NCBI GenBank assembly: GCA_963669155.1
Contig: OZ022596.1
Coordinates: 1,896,288 to 1,960,287, forward strand
Length of the DNA: 64,000 nucleotides
Origin: Arbacia lixula
Taxonomy: Eukaryota > Echinodermata > Echinoidea > Arbacioida > Arbaciidae
Reading direction: 5' to 3'
In this document: positions 54,501-64,000 of the stretch, one piece after another
Layout of the letters: each line of letters begins with the position of its first letter
Position numbering within the stretch: position 1 is the stretch's first letter
Position numbers and translations under genes: made by a program
Notes under the pieces: model-generated
What the model saw: only the letters and a program-made list of their open reading frames with translations
Databases searched by the model: none
What the model was told of the DNA's origin: nothing

Positions 54501-57500
54501 GCTGTACTATGACAGGGGTAACCATGAGTTCACATCAATGGTGAATGTCCATATAGGCTAGAGGTTCATTTACATTGCCAATCTTCAACAATACATGTAT
54601 ACCCCACATCCCTCCATTCAGAGCTGAACTATGACAGGGGTAACCATGAGTTCACATCAATGGTGAATGTCCATATAGGCTAGAGGTTCATTTACATTGC
54701 CAATCTTCAACAATACATGTATACCCCACATCCCTCCATTCAGAGCTGTACTATTACAGGGTAACCATGAGTTCACACTGATGGTTAATGTTCATATAGG
54801 CTAGAGGATCATTCACATTGCCAATCTCCAACAAAGTTTACTGAATACCCCACTTTCCTCCATTCAGAGCTGTTCTCTGACAGGGGTAACCATGAAGTCA
54901 CATAGATGGTTAATGTCCATATAAGCTAGAGGATCATTCACATTGCCAATCTTCAACAAAGTTTACCGTATACCCCACTTTCCCCCTGTGCAGAACTGTA
55001 CTATGACAGGGGTAACCACCACGAGTTCACATCGCTGGTGAAGGAGCTGGCACGACCGGGGGAACTGACCCAGTCCACAAGCTATCCCTTTGAGTTTCTG
55101 AACGTGGAGAAGCCTTACGAATCTTACACTGGGGCCAATGTCAGATTAAGGTGAGAAACCTCCCTTTTTTTCTACTCCAGGTGTGGTATTCTGAAAATCC
55201 ACAGAGAGAAGAATTTTATACTCTTTAACATAAAATGTCCCTAAAATAGTTTATCTTTGGTGTTCCAAGACATATATCTTGGGGAAAATATTAATAATTC
55301 ATGGAATATTATTCTTGCAGAGCCAGCATGTCCTTTCTCATACATTAACACCATCAAGCTGATGGTGTGACAACATGAAAGTGACGGTGACATTGCGCAT
55401 CAATGTCTATCAGTGCGCATTATTAAGTTGAATGGGCTTATTTAGCAGAAAGCAAAATACTTTTGCATATAATGTAATTGCTTGAGAGCAGTTTTATCTC
55501 TTTTCCAAACTTTTTTCCTATGTGCATTTCAGAATACAGGTGTTAGGCTCATTTCCATGAACAGTTTATAGCAATTTCCTTTTTTTTCTTCCAGATACTT
55601 CCTGCGGGTGACGATCACAAAGCGACTGACAGACACGGTGCGGGAGATGGATCTCGTTGTCCACACCCTATCCCATTACCCAGAAGTCAACTCCTCGATC
55701 AAGATGGAAGTGGGGATCGAGGACTGCCTACACATAGAGTTTGAATACAATAAATCAAAGTGAGTCACTTTCTATTCTATCCCTCTTTGATATATTTCAG
55801 TTTGTTGATCAGCTAAAAGTGTGTCACATGACCACAAATAGTTCACCTATTCGGGAGAGAGAAATCAAAAGAAGCTCATATTGAAGAAAAATACTATTTT
55901 GTGATGTCATGGGGGGGGGGAGTACAATTTTTTGCCATCATTTAAAAAATAGTTGCCTCTTTCCCTCTGTCTCAATATCTGTTAATCCATAGTAAATGCG
56001 TGACATGCAAAATCTATGTGATACTTTTGTTTCCACACCCTCTTCTTCACCCCAGGAGCTAATACATTCCACAAGATCCCTCATGATCATGAAATATTTC
56101 TATATTAGGTCAACTGTCAACCCATAAGGTCTTTTCTGCCAGAAGCATCATGAACTGTGACAGTAGTTCCTTGTGGATGGACATGTATGTGTGATGCAAA
56201 ATGGGCATTTTTGTGTTTTGAATGAATTATCTGATACTCTTTATTTCTTGTCCTGATTTATCAAAAAAAGGGAAAATTTAATCAGATATTCAAAGGATTA
56301 TTACAAGAATAAAAAATAACTCCCATATTGACATCCTTCAACTATATGTATGTTAATATCATTAAAAACACATTATTGTTCTGTGTACTGCTGATTCCAT
56401 TTGAGTTGCATGACTCTTGCAAATGGGATTTTAAATTATTGTAGTCTTATTGTTATTATGATTTGTTCTTTTTTGCTCTTTTATTCTCAGATACCACCTG
56501 AAAGATGTCATCGTCGGCAAGATCTACTTCCTCCTTGTCAGGATTAAAATCAAGCACATGGAACTTGCCATCATCAAGAGAGAAACAACGGGGTCTGGTG
56601 AGAAGACTAAATGAATTTGCTCTGAGCTTATATTGCTTCACATATGTGATTAGATAATTGGGGTATTTTTTTGTGGTGTACAGGGTCTCTCCCTTTGACG
56701 GTCCAGAGAATGAATTGAGAGGAATGTTACAAATATAGCCCTGTTTGCTGGTTACAAGAACGGTTAATTCACACATATGTGCACCATCTCCACTCCCTGA
56801 GGTGCATTCTTTATCTATAACTAGATTTAGACTCGATAAACAGTGTGACTTTGGAGTTCAATGTGTAGAAAGCATATAGAGAGGAAGCACATGTTTAGAA
56901 AACGAGCCCCCATGAAGGAAGAAAGAGCCCGCCCTCATAGGATAGAATGTAAACGCATTGCAGGGTGTTTGGTTTCATGACATCGGGCTTAAAAAGAAGC
57001 CATTTTCAAAATGGCGAAACAAAGAACAATGTATGCATCTACTAAGGAATACTAATTGGTGAATAAAACTCATGAAGAATGCGAACCTCAATGCTTTACG
57101 CTTTGTCTCTGCCCCAAGCAATCATCTGATGTTGTCTTTCCTTCCTTACTCTCACAGGCGAAACAAAGAACAATGTATGAATCTACTAAGGAATACTAAT
57201 TGGTGATTAAAACACATTAAGAATGTGAGCCTGAATGCTTTATCTCTTCCTCGAGCTGTCATCTGACATTGTCTTTCCTCTTTACTCTCACAGGCCCAAA
57301 CACATTCAACGAGAATGAAACAATCGCAAAATATGAAATCATGGATGGTGCTCCTGTCAGAGGTAAGCAAACAAGATGATTGGTAAACCCTTCCAACTCG
57401 ATGATGCTTTATGAGATTTGCGTACATTAATGGATCGAAACTCTACTGATGGCGCTTCAAGAGACATCTTATTCACAAGCAAAATCTTCAAAAAGGCAAA

Positions 57501-59383
57501 AATAATCACTATCCTGGCTGTTATTTTATCATTACCTCTTTGTGTGCCACATATTACATTTTTCACAAGTAATAATACACTCAGTTCCCATAGAGTAAGA
57601 GTTTATTTGGCACACAATATTCATGGACTCGCCCTTTACAGTGACCCAAGGCCCAATGGCCACCTGCAACTCTCAATAGGTGGTCCACCTGGCCACCAAA
57701 AGATTGCTTATTACTCCCAATCTGGTCATTCTGGGCCACTTAAATCTTTTGCTCAAGTGGCCATGCTGGCCACCTAAGTAAAAAAGTGAAGACCAAGCCC
57801 TGTCTTCAGTATTTCAGTGATACTTCAGAAGTTGTAAGACTTGGCAATGATCTAAATAGCCTGGTGTTAAGATCCCTTTGTGCTAATTGTTATAGCAATG
57901 TCTTTTTGATCAGTCAATATTTTTATTTTAATGACCAGTCAATATATTATGATATTGTCCTTGCCAGGTGAATTGTTTGTGTGAGGTTATGATCATGATC
58001 GTGGGATTGTGATTGTGAATAAATGCTCTAACTTTCAGAGAAAAGTTAAATAAATTAAGAGGATGCCATGACCCCTAGCATAGGTGCCTCATATTATACA
58101 TGATGTTTCAGATTTTCTTATGCCTATGGTTCCTACCATGTCTGTATAGCACTCAATATATTTAAATACTGACCGGTCAATATTTTTAGCAAATGACCAG
58201 TTAATACTAATTTTCCTGTCCTTCCCAGGTGAACTGCTACCAAAACAGACTGCTCCCCTAGTGCTAGTAACACATTCCTCCCATGATTGTAACTATTACT
58301 GGTATACATGTAGCAGTCTATATTTGTAAGTAATAACTATTCAATATTTCATATGGCCGTCCTTCCCAGTCAATTACTGGTATACATGTAGCAGTCGATA
58401 TTTGGAACTAATGACTGTTCAATATTCCATATGGCCGTCCTTCCCAGTCAATTACTGGTATACATGTAGCAGTCGATATTTATAACTAATGACTGTTCAA
58501 TATTTTATATGCGTGTCCTTCTCAGGTGAATCGATACCCATCAGATTGTTCCTCTCAGGCTACGAGCTCACGCCCACCATGCGAGATGTCAACAAGAAGT
58601 TCTCGGTGCGTTACTATCTCAACCTTGTACTGGTCGACGAAGAGGAGAGACGATACTTCAAACAACAGGTCAGAAACTGCTTAGCTTTCTTTGCAGTGTT
58701 ATATGGAGCTTGAGATCAAGTTCCCAGTAATTTTGCTATAAATATTCATATACATGGACTTTCAAAGAATCTCTCTCTCTCTCTCTCTCACTAAGTGCCA
58801 TATCCAGAGATGTAGGTGATCATGGCGTGCCACAAGTCTCTGTTCCTAGTTGTTTTGATCAAGTTCCCAGTAATTTTGCTATAAATATTCATATACATGG
58901 ACTTTCAAAGAACCTCTCTCTCACTAAGTGCCATATCCAGAGATGTAGGTGATCTTGGCGTGCCACAAGTCGCTGATCCTAGTTGTTTGGATCAGCTCCA
59001 CCTCCCGCTGACCCACATCTCTGTCTCTCATCCATGCATTCAAACTGGTCATCGAATTTCCAATTTCCTTCCTCAAACCCTCCTTCCTTCTATCTTTCCT
59101 GTCAATGCTAAGTTTTCAAGACCATTGTTTCTAATTCAAAGAATAATAATGTAGTATACAAAGAAGACAAATAAACAATATTATGATTATGAAAATGTCA
59201 GCACTGGTCAAAATAAGTCTTATCGTTCCTTTGTGTTTCCATCCGTGCTCACAGGAGGTGACTCTTTGGCGCAAGGCGGACAAAGTCAAGAAGCCGCTTC
59301 AGATGCAGAGGCAGCAGATGCAGCACTTTGTCTCCCCCTCCCAGCAGAACCCCAAGCCAACCCCGGAGGACAACTCAGACTAG
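48548..59383 (+). CDS. VPS26: VPS26 (VPS26B-like), retromer subunit, 9 coding exons
   Basis: Exons: 48548-48550, 52512-52655, 53971-54040, 54994-55150, 55595-55759, 56491-56597, 57294-57362, 58526-58668, 59255-59383 (TAG). GT..AG borders throughout, phases close, 328 aa (human VPS26A 327, VPS26B 336). The first coding exon is only the ATG, followed by GTGAGT; exon 2 then starts SFFGLGQGAEIDIVLDD, as in VPS26B (MSFFGFGQ...). Family blocks: LFYDGESLTGRV, KLEHQGIRIEFVGQIELYYD, RGNHHEF, VEKPYESYTGANVRLRYFLR, SSIKMEVGIEDCLHIEFEYN, KSKYHLKDVIVGKIYFLLVR, AKYEIMDGAPVRGESIPIRL and DVNKKFSVRYYLNLVLVDEE. VPS26 is an arrestin-fold protein that binds VPS35 in the retromer cargo-recognition trimer on endosomes. 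The C-tail is Gln/Pro-rich and differs from vertebrate forms. Confidence 0.96.
49840..49922. repeat. Short palindrome plus TTTTCATC repeat
   Basis: GATCCATTCAACTAGGCG, TAGCCGAGTTGAATGGATC is a near-perfect palindrome. It is followed by four TTTTCATC units of about 10 bp. In VPS26 intron 1. Confidence 0.8.
50085..50215. repeat. Foldback sequence
   Basis: CACTGCGCACGCTCCACC with TTCCCTCCACTGATTGCGCG on the left is complementary to CGCGCGATTAGTGGAGGAAA, GCGCACGCACTGTG on the right. Confidence 0.75.
50413..50529. repeat. Foldback sequence
   Basis: GGTATGGTAGCTATAAATCAACC, GCAGAAAAAACTGTCAGCAG on the left. CTGCTGACAGTTTTTT, GGGTTGATGGCTTGATACC on the right. Confidence 0.85.
50652..50888. repeat. 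237-bp palindrome
   Basis: ACTACAGCTCAAAGGAATTG and its inverted complement CAATTCCTTTGAGCTGTAGT form the ends. GGGAAAGGGAAG/TTCCCTTTCCC, ACCGCGGTACATTTTGTCCA and AGCATGATGCTTT/AAAGCATCATG follow inward to a short centre near 50770. Confidence 0.93.
51000..51775 (-). mobile_element. 5'-truncated CR1-like LINE (ORF2 C-terminus and 3' tail)
   Basis: The minus frame from about 51770 to 51152 is open and reads VEKDLGVSVDSKLSFKNQ, ANRVLGIVRRTF, LVRPILEYGQAAWSPY, LESVQRRATKIIPGF, SNRVVDLWNSLPDCVVSA. This is the thumb/C-terminal region of CR1/Rex-type reverse transcriptases. The 3' end carries an (AAAGT)n tail at 51004-51035. The reverse transcriptase core is missing because of 5' truncation. The last about 200 codons are intact, so the insertion is not very old. 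Sits in VPS26 intron 1 in antisense orientation. Confidence 0.9.
51978..52070 (+). repeat. Diverged copy of VPS26 exon 2 start, copy 1
   Basis: TTGGCTGTTTTATAGCTTCT, TTTGGCTTGGATAGGGAGCT, GAAATTAACATTGTCTTGGA, TAATGCGACCACAATGAAG repeats the real acceptor and exon (52500-52580) with about 10-15% change. The acceptor reads TTATAG. Confidence 0.93.
52088..52150 (+). repeat. Diverged copy of VPS26 exon 2 start, copy 2
   Basis: TTTGGTTGTTTCAGAGCTTC, TTTGGGCTTGGG repeats the acceptor (intact TTTCAG) and about 20 bp of exon 2, then diverges. Confidence 0.85.
52190..52396 (+). mobile_element. GIY-YIG/Penelope-like retroelement fragment
   Basis: One frame reads LVRELRYFERGMKEAIYIRV, then FNPSLNRDGGRYQLPSVYDP and a stop after EEGCS. 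KEAIxIRxxxPSLNRDGGxxxLPxxYD is the tail that follows GIY-YIG endonuclease domains in Penelope-type and similar retroelements. Its GC content is higher than the flanks. The rest of the element is missing. Located between decoy exon copies in VPS26 intron 1. Confidence 0.6.
52876..53200. repeat. Foldback MITE-like element in VPS26 intron 2
   Basis: GGGTGTTTCACCAAGCTGTT, TGTAAGCTATGAACGA on the left. TCGTTCATAGCTTACGAAC, AGCTTGGTGAAACACCCTC on the right. About 325 bp, preceded by a poly-G tract (52841-52858). Confidence 0.92.
53488..53739. repeat. MITE family E, copy 2
   Basis: ACTCTGACAAAAGTAAGCAT at the left and TTGCTTCCCTTTGTCAGAGT at the right. Interior homologous to 31664-31863. It has an internal duplication of the left end (GTGACAAAAGGAAGCAAGTG). 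Confidence 0.9.
54051..54400. repeat. MITE family C, third copy, right end decayed
   Basis: TAAAGGGAAAAGTCCACCCTG, AACATGAAAGAAACATATAA, GTGACATCACGTACGAGATG. It begins 10 bp after the donor of VPS26 exon 3. The right arm fades after TTTAACAGAGTATTGTCAAA. Confidence 0.85.
54405..55045 (+). repeat. Minisatellite of VPS26 exon 4 starts, about 120-bp period
   Basis: Four diverged units (acceptors at about 54499, 54620, 54743, 54867) precede the real exon 4 (54994). Each has CATTCAG then AGCTGxACTATGACAGGGGT, AACCATGAGTTCACATC, which is the exon start with one His codon removed, and then TCCATATAGGCTAGAGG and ACATTGCCAATCTTCAACAA. The copies read ELYYDRGNHEFTSMVNVHIG and then stop. Confidence 0.95.
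57005..57293 (+). repeat. Tandem duplication including the VPS26 exon 7 acceptor, about 145-bp period
   Basis: GCGAAACAAAGAACAATGTA, TACTAAGGAATACTAATTGG, TGTCTTTCC and CTTACTCTCACAGGC occur twice. The first CTCTCACAG|GC (57150-57160) copies the real acceptor CTCTCACAG|GC at 57285-57295. Confidence 0.9.
57935..58525 (+). repeat. Repeated copies of the VPS26 exon 8 acceptor
   Basis: GTCCTTxCCAG|GTGAA at about 57970 and 58228, and GGCCGTCCTTCCCAG|TCAATTACTG at about 58370 and 58447, precede the real GTCCTTCTCAG|GTGAA (58526). Units carry GACxxxTCAATATT in front. The last two share a 76-bp period with TGGTATACATGTAGCAGTCG. The 58228 copy retains about 50 bp of exon-like sequence ending in TAG. 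Confidence 0.92.
58718..58995 (+). repeat. Tandem duplication in VPS26 intron 8, about 138-bp period
   Basis: AAGTTCCCAGTAATTTTGCT, ATAAATATTCATATACATGG and TGGCGTGCCACAAGTC occur in two nearly identical units, with a (CT)n of different length. Confidence 0.93.
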
Positions 59384-61240
59384 CCCCCCCCCCCCCTCCC
59401 CTCCCCCTACTCCCACCCCACCACCACCCCCCCTCCCCCCTACCACCCTCCACCTGCACCCCTCTGTGTTTCTTTCTCTCCCCTCCCCTTTCTGTCTTTT
59501 GCTCTGTCTCTCCTTTTCTCACTTTTACACCTCTTTTACTTGAAAGCCATGTTGTGTAAATGACATAATATTCTGGTATTGCATTGCAATTCATGTTGTA
59601 TTTCACATCAGCACTGCCTCCAAAGCAGACAAACATGAAATATGAAAAATTTAAAAATGTGAAACATATCAACTTGATGTGAACTGTATTTCTTGACATG
59701 GACAGATATTGTTTGTTTCCTTTTTATTTGATCCACCAACCCTCCCCTACCACACACTCTCTCTTTCTCTCTCTTCCCATTCCCTCCTAATATCTCTCCC
59801 TCCATTTCTCTCTCTCAATCTGTCTCTCTTTGTCTCTTTCTCTCTCTTCCCATTCCCTCCTAATATCTCTCCCTCCATTTCTCTCTCTCAATCTGTCTCT
59901 CTCTGTCTCTTTCTCTGAGGTTCTGCTATGACATATAAATATATATATATATAATTTTATATTTGCCATGGACCAGATATATTTTGTATGTTGATGGAGC
60001 CTCTCTCTGATTGAAACAATACGGAATCGCTGTTGTAGCTTTTAGAGACGACATTTTACAACTGGGTGGTAGGAACTGGACGAGGATCTGAAAAATATAG
60101 TTCAGTTTGGACATGATATAGTAAAACAGGATTGTATTGCAAGTAGCAGAATTCTTGCAGACCAGAATGGAAATCTATTTGAATTTGTGTGCGTCGTAAG
60201 GAAATGGTGGAGTCCGTTTGCTGCCATCTATAGTCCATACTTAGCCAGATTGTCAGCAAAGACAAAAACACATGTTTTTATGAGGTATATGTCTTGCTCA
60301 GAGGTAAATCATCAGAAATTGTGTTGGCTGCCGTAAATCTGTCTCCCTCTTGTGTTCAGTTGTATTTATGTCTGCGTCTTTGATCATAGTACACAAATCA
60401 TGATATACCTTCATGGTCTGTCGTATATATCAATTATATGTCATTCTTTTTTAGAAATGGTGAAGATTATATGTTGAACTCTTGTGGAGACATGTATGCA
60501 ATAGTATGAATTTCTAATGTTTTATTTTAGAAAAAGGAATGCATAGCCAGAACGTACATATATGTGGAAGTGATAGTCGGGTGAATGTAATATTTTACTT
60601 TTAAGACTAACTGGAAGAAGAATGAATCAGAAAGCTGTTGAGTCAGATATTTGACCTGAAGATTAATAATTGTTTATAAATTATAGTGTAACAGAAAGAA
60701 TTGCTGCAAGGAATACCCCTTTTTATGCAGTAAACTGCTGGTAGCACCATGTGTAACTTGTTTAATGTGAAGGAGGAAGATCAGCCAAACAAGATATTCA
60801 GGTGTCAATTTGGGTTTGCAAACTAACACTTTTGTTAACACCAAGTTATATATTCTTAGACTTTCATAACACAACTAGTACACAATCAAGAGCAGTCAAA
60901 AGGAAATAGAAGTTTTATTTTTTTTCGCAAACACTAACACTTTTGTTAACACAAAGTTTTGTTCTTAAACTTTGGGTAGCACCATTTGTATCTTTTGCTT
61001 ACTACGAACATGGTAGAATAGCTTCAAAGGAAACTTGGGTGTCATTGTAGGGTGTGTTACTGTATACTTCCCAACTTCATTCATTAATTGACCTAAGAAA
61101 TTGACCAATATTGTCATTCTTATGTGAGTGTATGTTTCAGATAAGAATCATAGCCGCTCCTTATATCTCTCGCCCCCAAATTAACACCAATACCACGACC
61201 ACACCCATTTCTATTGTCAGCATTTCTTTTGGTGCCATTT
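59384..61240. other. VPS26 3' UTR region and intergenic sequence
   Basis: Begins with C/T-rich sequence (59384-59530) and contains a duplicated CT-rich unit (59760-59910) with CTTCCCATTCCCTCCTAATA twice. A weak tandem pair with AACACTTTTGTTAACAC lies at 60825-60970. No further gene recognised. The poly(A) site is not assigned. Confidence 0.6.
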
Positions 61241-61274
61241 ATTGCCCCCCCCCCCCCCCCACTCACGCTTCCCA

Positions 61275-61740
61275 ATAATAAGCAGTGTACTGCACACCTC
61301 ACGAAGACGTGCGTCGACAGCATCCTTCTTTATGGTTCGGAGACATGGACCATGAAGAAGGCGCTACAGGACCGGCTTGATGGGACATACACTCGGTTAT
61401 CCATGAGGGTGCGAAATATTAGTTGGAGGGAGCACAAAACAAAACCAGAGATCTATGGAAATTTACCACCAGTCTCTGCCATTGTTACTCATCGTCGAAT
61501 GAGATTCGCTGGTCGCTGCTTTAGGGCTAAAGACCAAGTAATATCAGATGTGATCTGCACAAGACTCCCATGCCCTAACAGAGGAAGGAGACCTCTGAGC
61601 TACATGGATTGTATTGCAAGGGAGATCCAGTTTGAAACTGGGGACTTGCAGACATGGATAAAGATTCATGGCGTTGCATTGTTGCATTGTGAACTCTATC
61701 TCAGATGTGTCCGCTTAGTAGTAGTAGTAGTAGTACGAAG
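61275..61740 (+). mobile_element. 5'-truncated RTE-like LINE fragment
   Basis: The frame reads CVDSILLYGSETWTMKKALQ, TYTRLSMRVRNISWREHKTK, IYGNLPPVSAIVTHRRMRFA, GRCFRAKDQV, CPNRGRRPLSYMDCIAREIQ. SxLLYGSETW...RRxRFAGHCxRAxDQ is the conserved region downstream of the reverse transcriptase in RTE and related LINEs. It ends in a (TAG)n tail at 61716-61736, as RTE-type insertions often do. The frame is intact from the truncation point near 61275 to the tail, so the copy is relatively young. Confidence 0.88.
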
Positions 61741-61869
61741 ACACCGTTAGGAGAAATAAAAATTGCGTACTCATGGCAAATGAACATGAAGGATGAAACG
61801 TCTTCATGCTCGGATAACTCATAGTTACATGCATTCAGTAAAAGCTCGCTTAATTTGTTTGTGTTCTAA

Positions 61870-62124
61870 TGGTATTGAAGGTGTCACATTTTTCCCACTC
61901 CAAACTCCACTCCAATCCTTCCCTGCTGAAAGATATCAGCGCTGGCTCAAGATCACTCACATAATCATCCACCTCCTACCAGGTACCCATTTATACTCCT
62001 GGGTGGAGAGCAGCAATGTGGATAAAGTATCTTGCTGAAATGCACTACTGCCATTGGTGGGCTTGAACCTGGGACCTCGAGGTCTTCAGTCACAGTTCAC
62101 AACCACTACACCACGCCACCATCG
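61870..62124 (-). mobile_element. tRNA-derived SINE
   Basis: On the minus strand from 62122: TGGCGTGGTGTAGTGGTTGT (A-box region) and AGGTTCAAGCCC (B box) form a tRNA-like head. It is followed by a body with CAAGATACTTTATCCACATT, GCTGCTCTCCACCC, AGGAGTATAAATGGGTACCT. This architecture is common in marine invertebrate SINEs. The head carries mismatches in the acceptor stem and is not a functional tRNA. Confidence 0.75.
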
Positions 62125-64000
62125 TTTCCTATTCATGTACGATCTAAAGAGTCCCGTTTCTGTAGATACGCCTTTTGTAGTTATGTAAGGTACTGATTAT
62201 ATTGTACACTTTACTTCACATAGAGTTATTTTATTATATTCACCTGCAACTTTATGAAATGTACGTCGTATTGAAATACGTCTCCATAGGGGAATACATG
62301 CGTAACAAAATAAAGTGTATGCCTCTATGACGCTTTTCCAATCAAAGTGTGTAGGATTTAAGGTTATTTTTATGTCATTCCATGCCCATTGGATGAGTTT
62401 GGATGACGTAGGGTGATTACTGTGTTATGTACATTGGAAGTTGTATGTTTTATTATGATATGAAAACAGAAAAAATGGAGGAATGACGAGAGAAAAAATG
62501 AAGTATAACTGTAAAAAGGTATTAATTATTAGACTTCTGATACAGTCTGTTATTTGTAAATGTATATTGCAAACAAAATAAAGAAAAGCTCGAATGTAAA
62601 ATATTTCAGCTTTATGTATACAGGATTTAGATGCATTATGTTGTGTGTAAGTGTCAATGTGTGTGTATGTTTGTGTGTGTGTGTGTGTGTGTGTGTGCAT
62701 GTTGGTGTTTTGAAGTTTACGAGGAAAGTAAATGGAGAAAGGAATTATTGAGTAGAATAGTAAGAGTAGAAGAGTAAAGGGGAAGAGTATAGTGTGATCG
62801 AGACAAGGAGAAGGGGAGAGAGAGGAAAGAACAGAGATAATACGGATATTACAACAAGGAAATAAACTCGGGATAAAAAAAAAAAAGAAAGGTAGACGGG
62901 GAAAGATCAAAGATAAATAAATTCAAATTTGGACAAAAATGAAAAAAGACAGGAAAAAGGGCAAAAACGGCCAGAGGGAGGGAAAAGAAGGAAATGGAAT
63001 AAATGTGGAAGGGGAAAAGAAAAAGGAGGAAAAGGAAAGGCAGACTGGGTAGCAACAAAGAATGAAAAAATAGAAGAAAGAGAGAGGGAAGGAGGAAGAC
63101 GACGAAATGGAGAGAGGGGACAGGGACAACAAAAAACGGGAGGGAGAGGGAAACATAAGAAGCGGAAGGAAATAGAGAGGAGATCGAAATCATCAACAAA
63201 GTAGGATGACTGAAATAGATTGCAAGGGGGAGGAGAAATGACGAGCAGAAGAGAGAAAATAACCATGATCTGATTTACTTTTATTTGCTCGGCAAACGCT
63301 GCGAATATCCTATTGTCTACTTCACACAAGGCCAGGTGTTTTCATCCATTCATGATCCGCTTCAACGTTCGTAATCAAACGAAATACCCTCACGCTAAAC
63401 AAGGTCAAATACATGCGCCAAAGAGACAAATTGAAAGCATGTATAGCAGGCCTATCGAATGGATATTTAAGTACAGTAATTGTACGTCATGTATAAATGT
63501 CACGTTAGCCTGCAAGCAGCATAGGTAGCGGTATAATAAACCAGTTCGAATAGTTACACCGTGGTTGGACAATCCACTGAATCAAGTATTACTGGAATGT
63601 ACACTGGGATTTGTTCATGAAGATGTGTTGGGTGATGGATGTACAGCGTGCCCATAACACAAATGGAAGCAGGTACAAATGATGAACTGTTTTTTGTACT
63701 ACATGCACCTTCTCAGAATGTTCTCGTATCAGCATGATAATTGGTATGGACGTGGTAGACCATCTAATACATCTTCATTAAACTCATATGGTGCGATTAG
63801 CCTGAGGTCATTCGTACCAGCAATCTGCTCATGCGCACTTTGCAACTCCGAATTGGCTTTCCTGTAAGGTTGCTTAGTTGTAGAGTTTTCTGTGTTCTGA
63901 ATGGTTAAAATTATACAACGATGCTGCAACTACAGAGGAGTAAAGTGTTGTGTTTTTTATAATAATGGCCCGCCATACGCGTGTTTCCAAACAACATACC
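62125..64000. other. Intergenic sequence with microsatellites
   Basis: (GT)n at 62656-62698 and a 400-bp A/G-rich tract at 62740-63200. Long Lys/Glu- or Ser/Phe-rich open frames through the A/G tract are compositional artefacts. No gene recognised to the end of the window. Confidence 0.6.

Noticed and set aside
62849..63329. Lys/Glu- and Ser/Phe-rich open frames
   Set aside because: Compositional result of a 400-bp A/G-rich tract.

Overview
This is a eukaryotic window: genes are split by introns with GT/AG borders, intergenic DNA is long and AT-rich, and repeats are dense. The mix of a Gypsy/Ty3 element, several 5'-truncated LINEs, tRNA-derived SINEs and many short foldback (MITE-like) elements, with proteins close to animal MFAP1 and VPS26, suggests a marine invertebrate deuterostome. 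An echinoderm is my first guess and amphioxus my second; this is inference, with no species-diagnostic marker.

Layout. 1-10 kb: mostly repeats. It holds a LINE 3' end (1.64-2.40 kb), a broken GPCR copy (about 2.85-3.06 kb), a G-tract element (3.65-4.12 kb), two unassigned GC-rich exon-like blocks (5.5 and 6.5 kb), a second LINE tail (7.17-7.65 kb) and a decayed TMEM53/DUF829-like pseudogene (8.0-9.0 kb). 10.1-15.3 kb: a complete Gypsy/Ty3 element with identical 177-bp LTRs, a 5-bp target-site duplication and an intact 1324-codon gag-pol frame. 15.3-21 kb: foldbacks, a SINE with two tRNA-like modules and a Tc1-like transposase fossil. 21.0-22.4 kb: a two-exon rhodopsin-class GPCR. 22.4-34 kb: AT-rich cruciform sequence, LINE scraps, a second copy of the G-tract element and of the SINE, and simple repeats.

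34.3-59.4 kb is the gene core. MFAP1 (minus strand, 10 coding exons, 508 aa) and VPS26 (plus strand, 9 coding exons, 328 aa) lie head to head with about 1.5 kb between start codons. MFAP1 is a spliceosomal B-complex protein and VPS26 a retromer subunit, so they share a promoter region rather than a pathway. All exons were placed by hand, phases close, and both frames are intact. 59.4-64 kb is intergenic, with an RTE-like LINE fragment and another tRNA-derived SINE.

Main finding: in at least seven introns of MFAP1 and VPS26, the DNA just upstream of an exon holds one or more diverged tandem copies of that exon's own 3' splice site plus the first part of the exon (MFAP1 exons 5, 6, 7; VPS26 exons 2, 4, 7, 8). 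The same kind of repeat recurs in two unrelated genes, so it looks like a recurrent process that seeds minisatellites at acceptor boundaries. From memory, unverified, boundary-associated intronic minisatellites have been described in amphioxus; whether this is the same thing needs testing.
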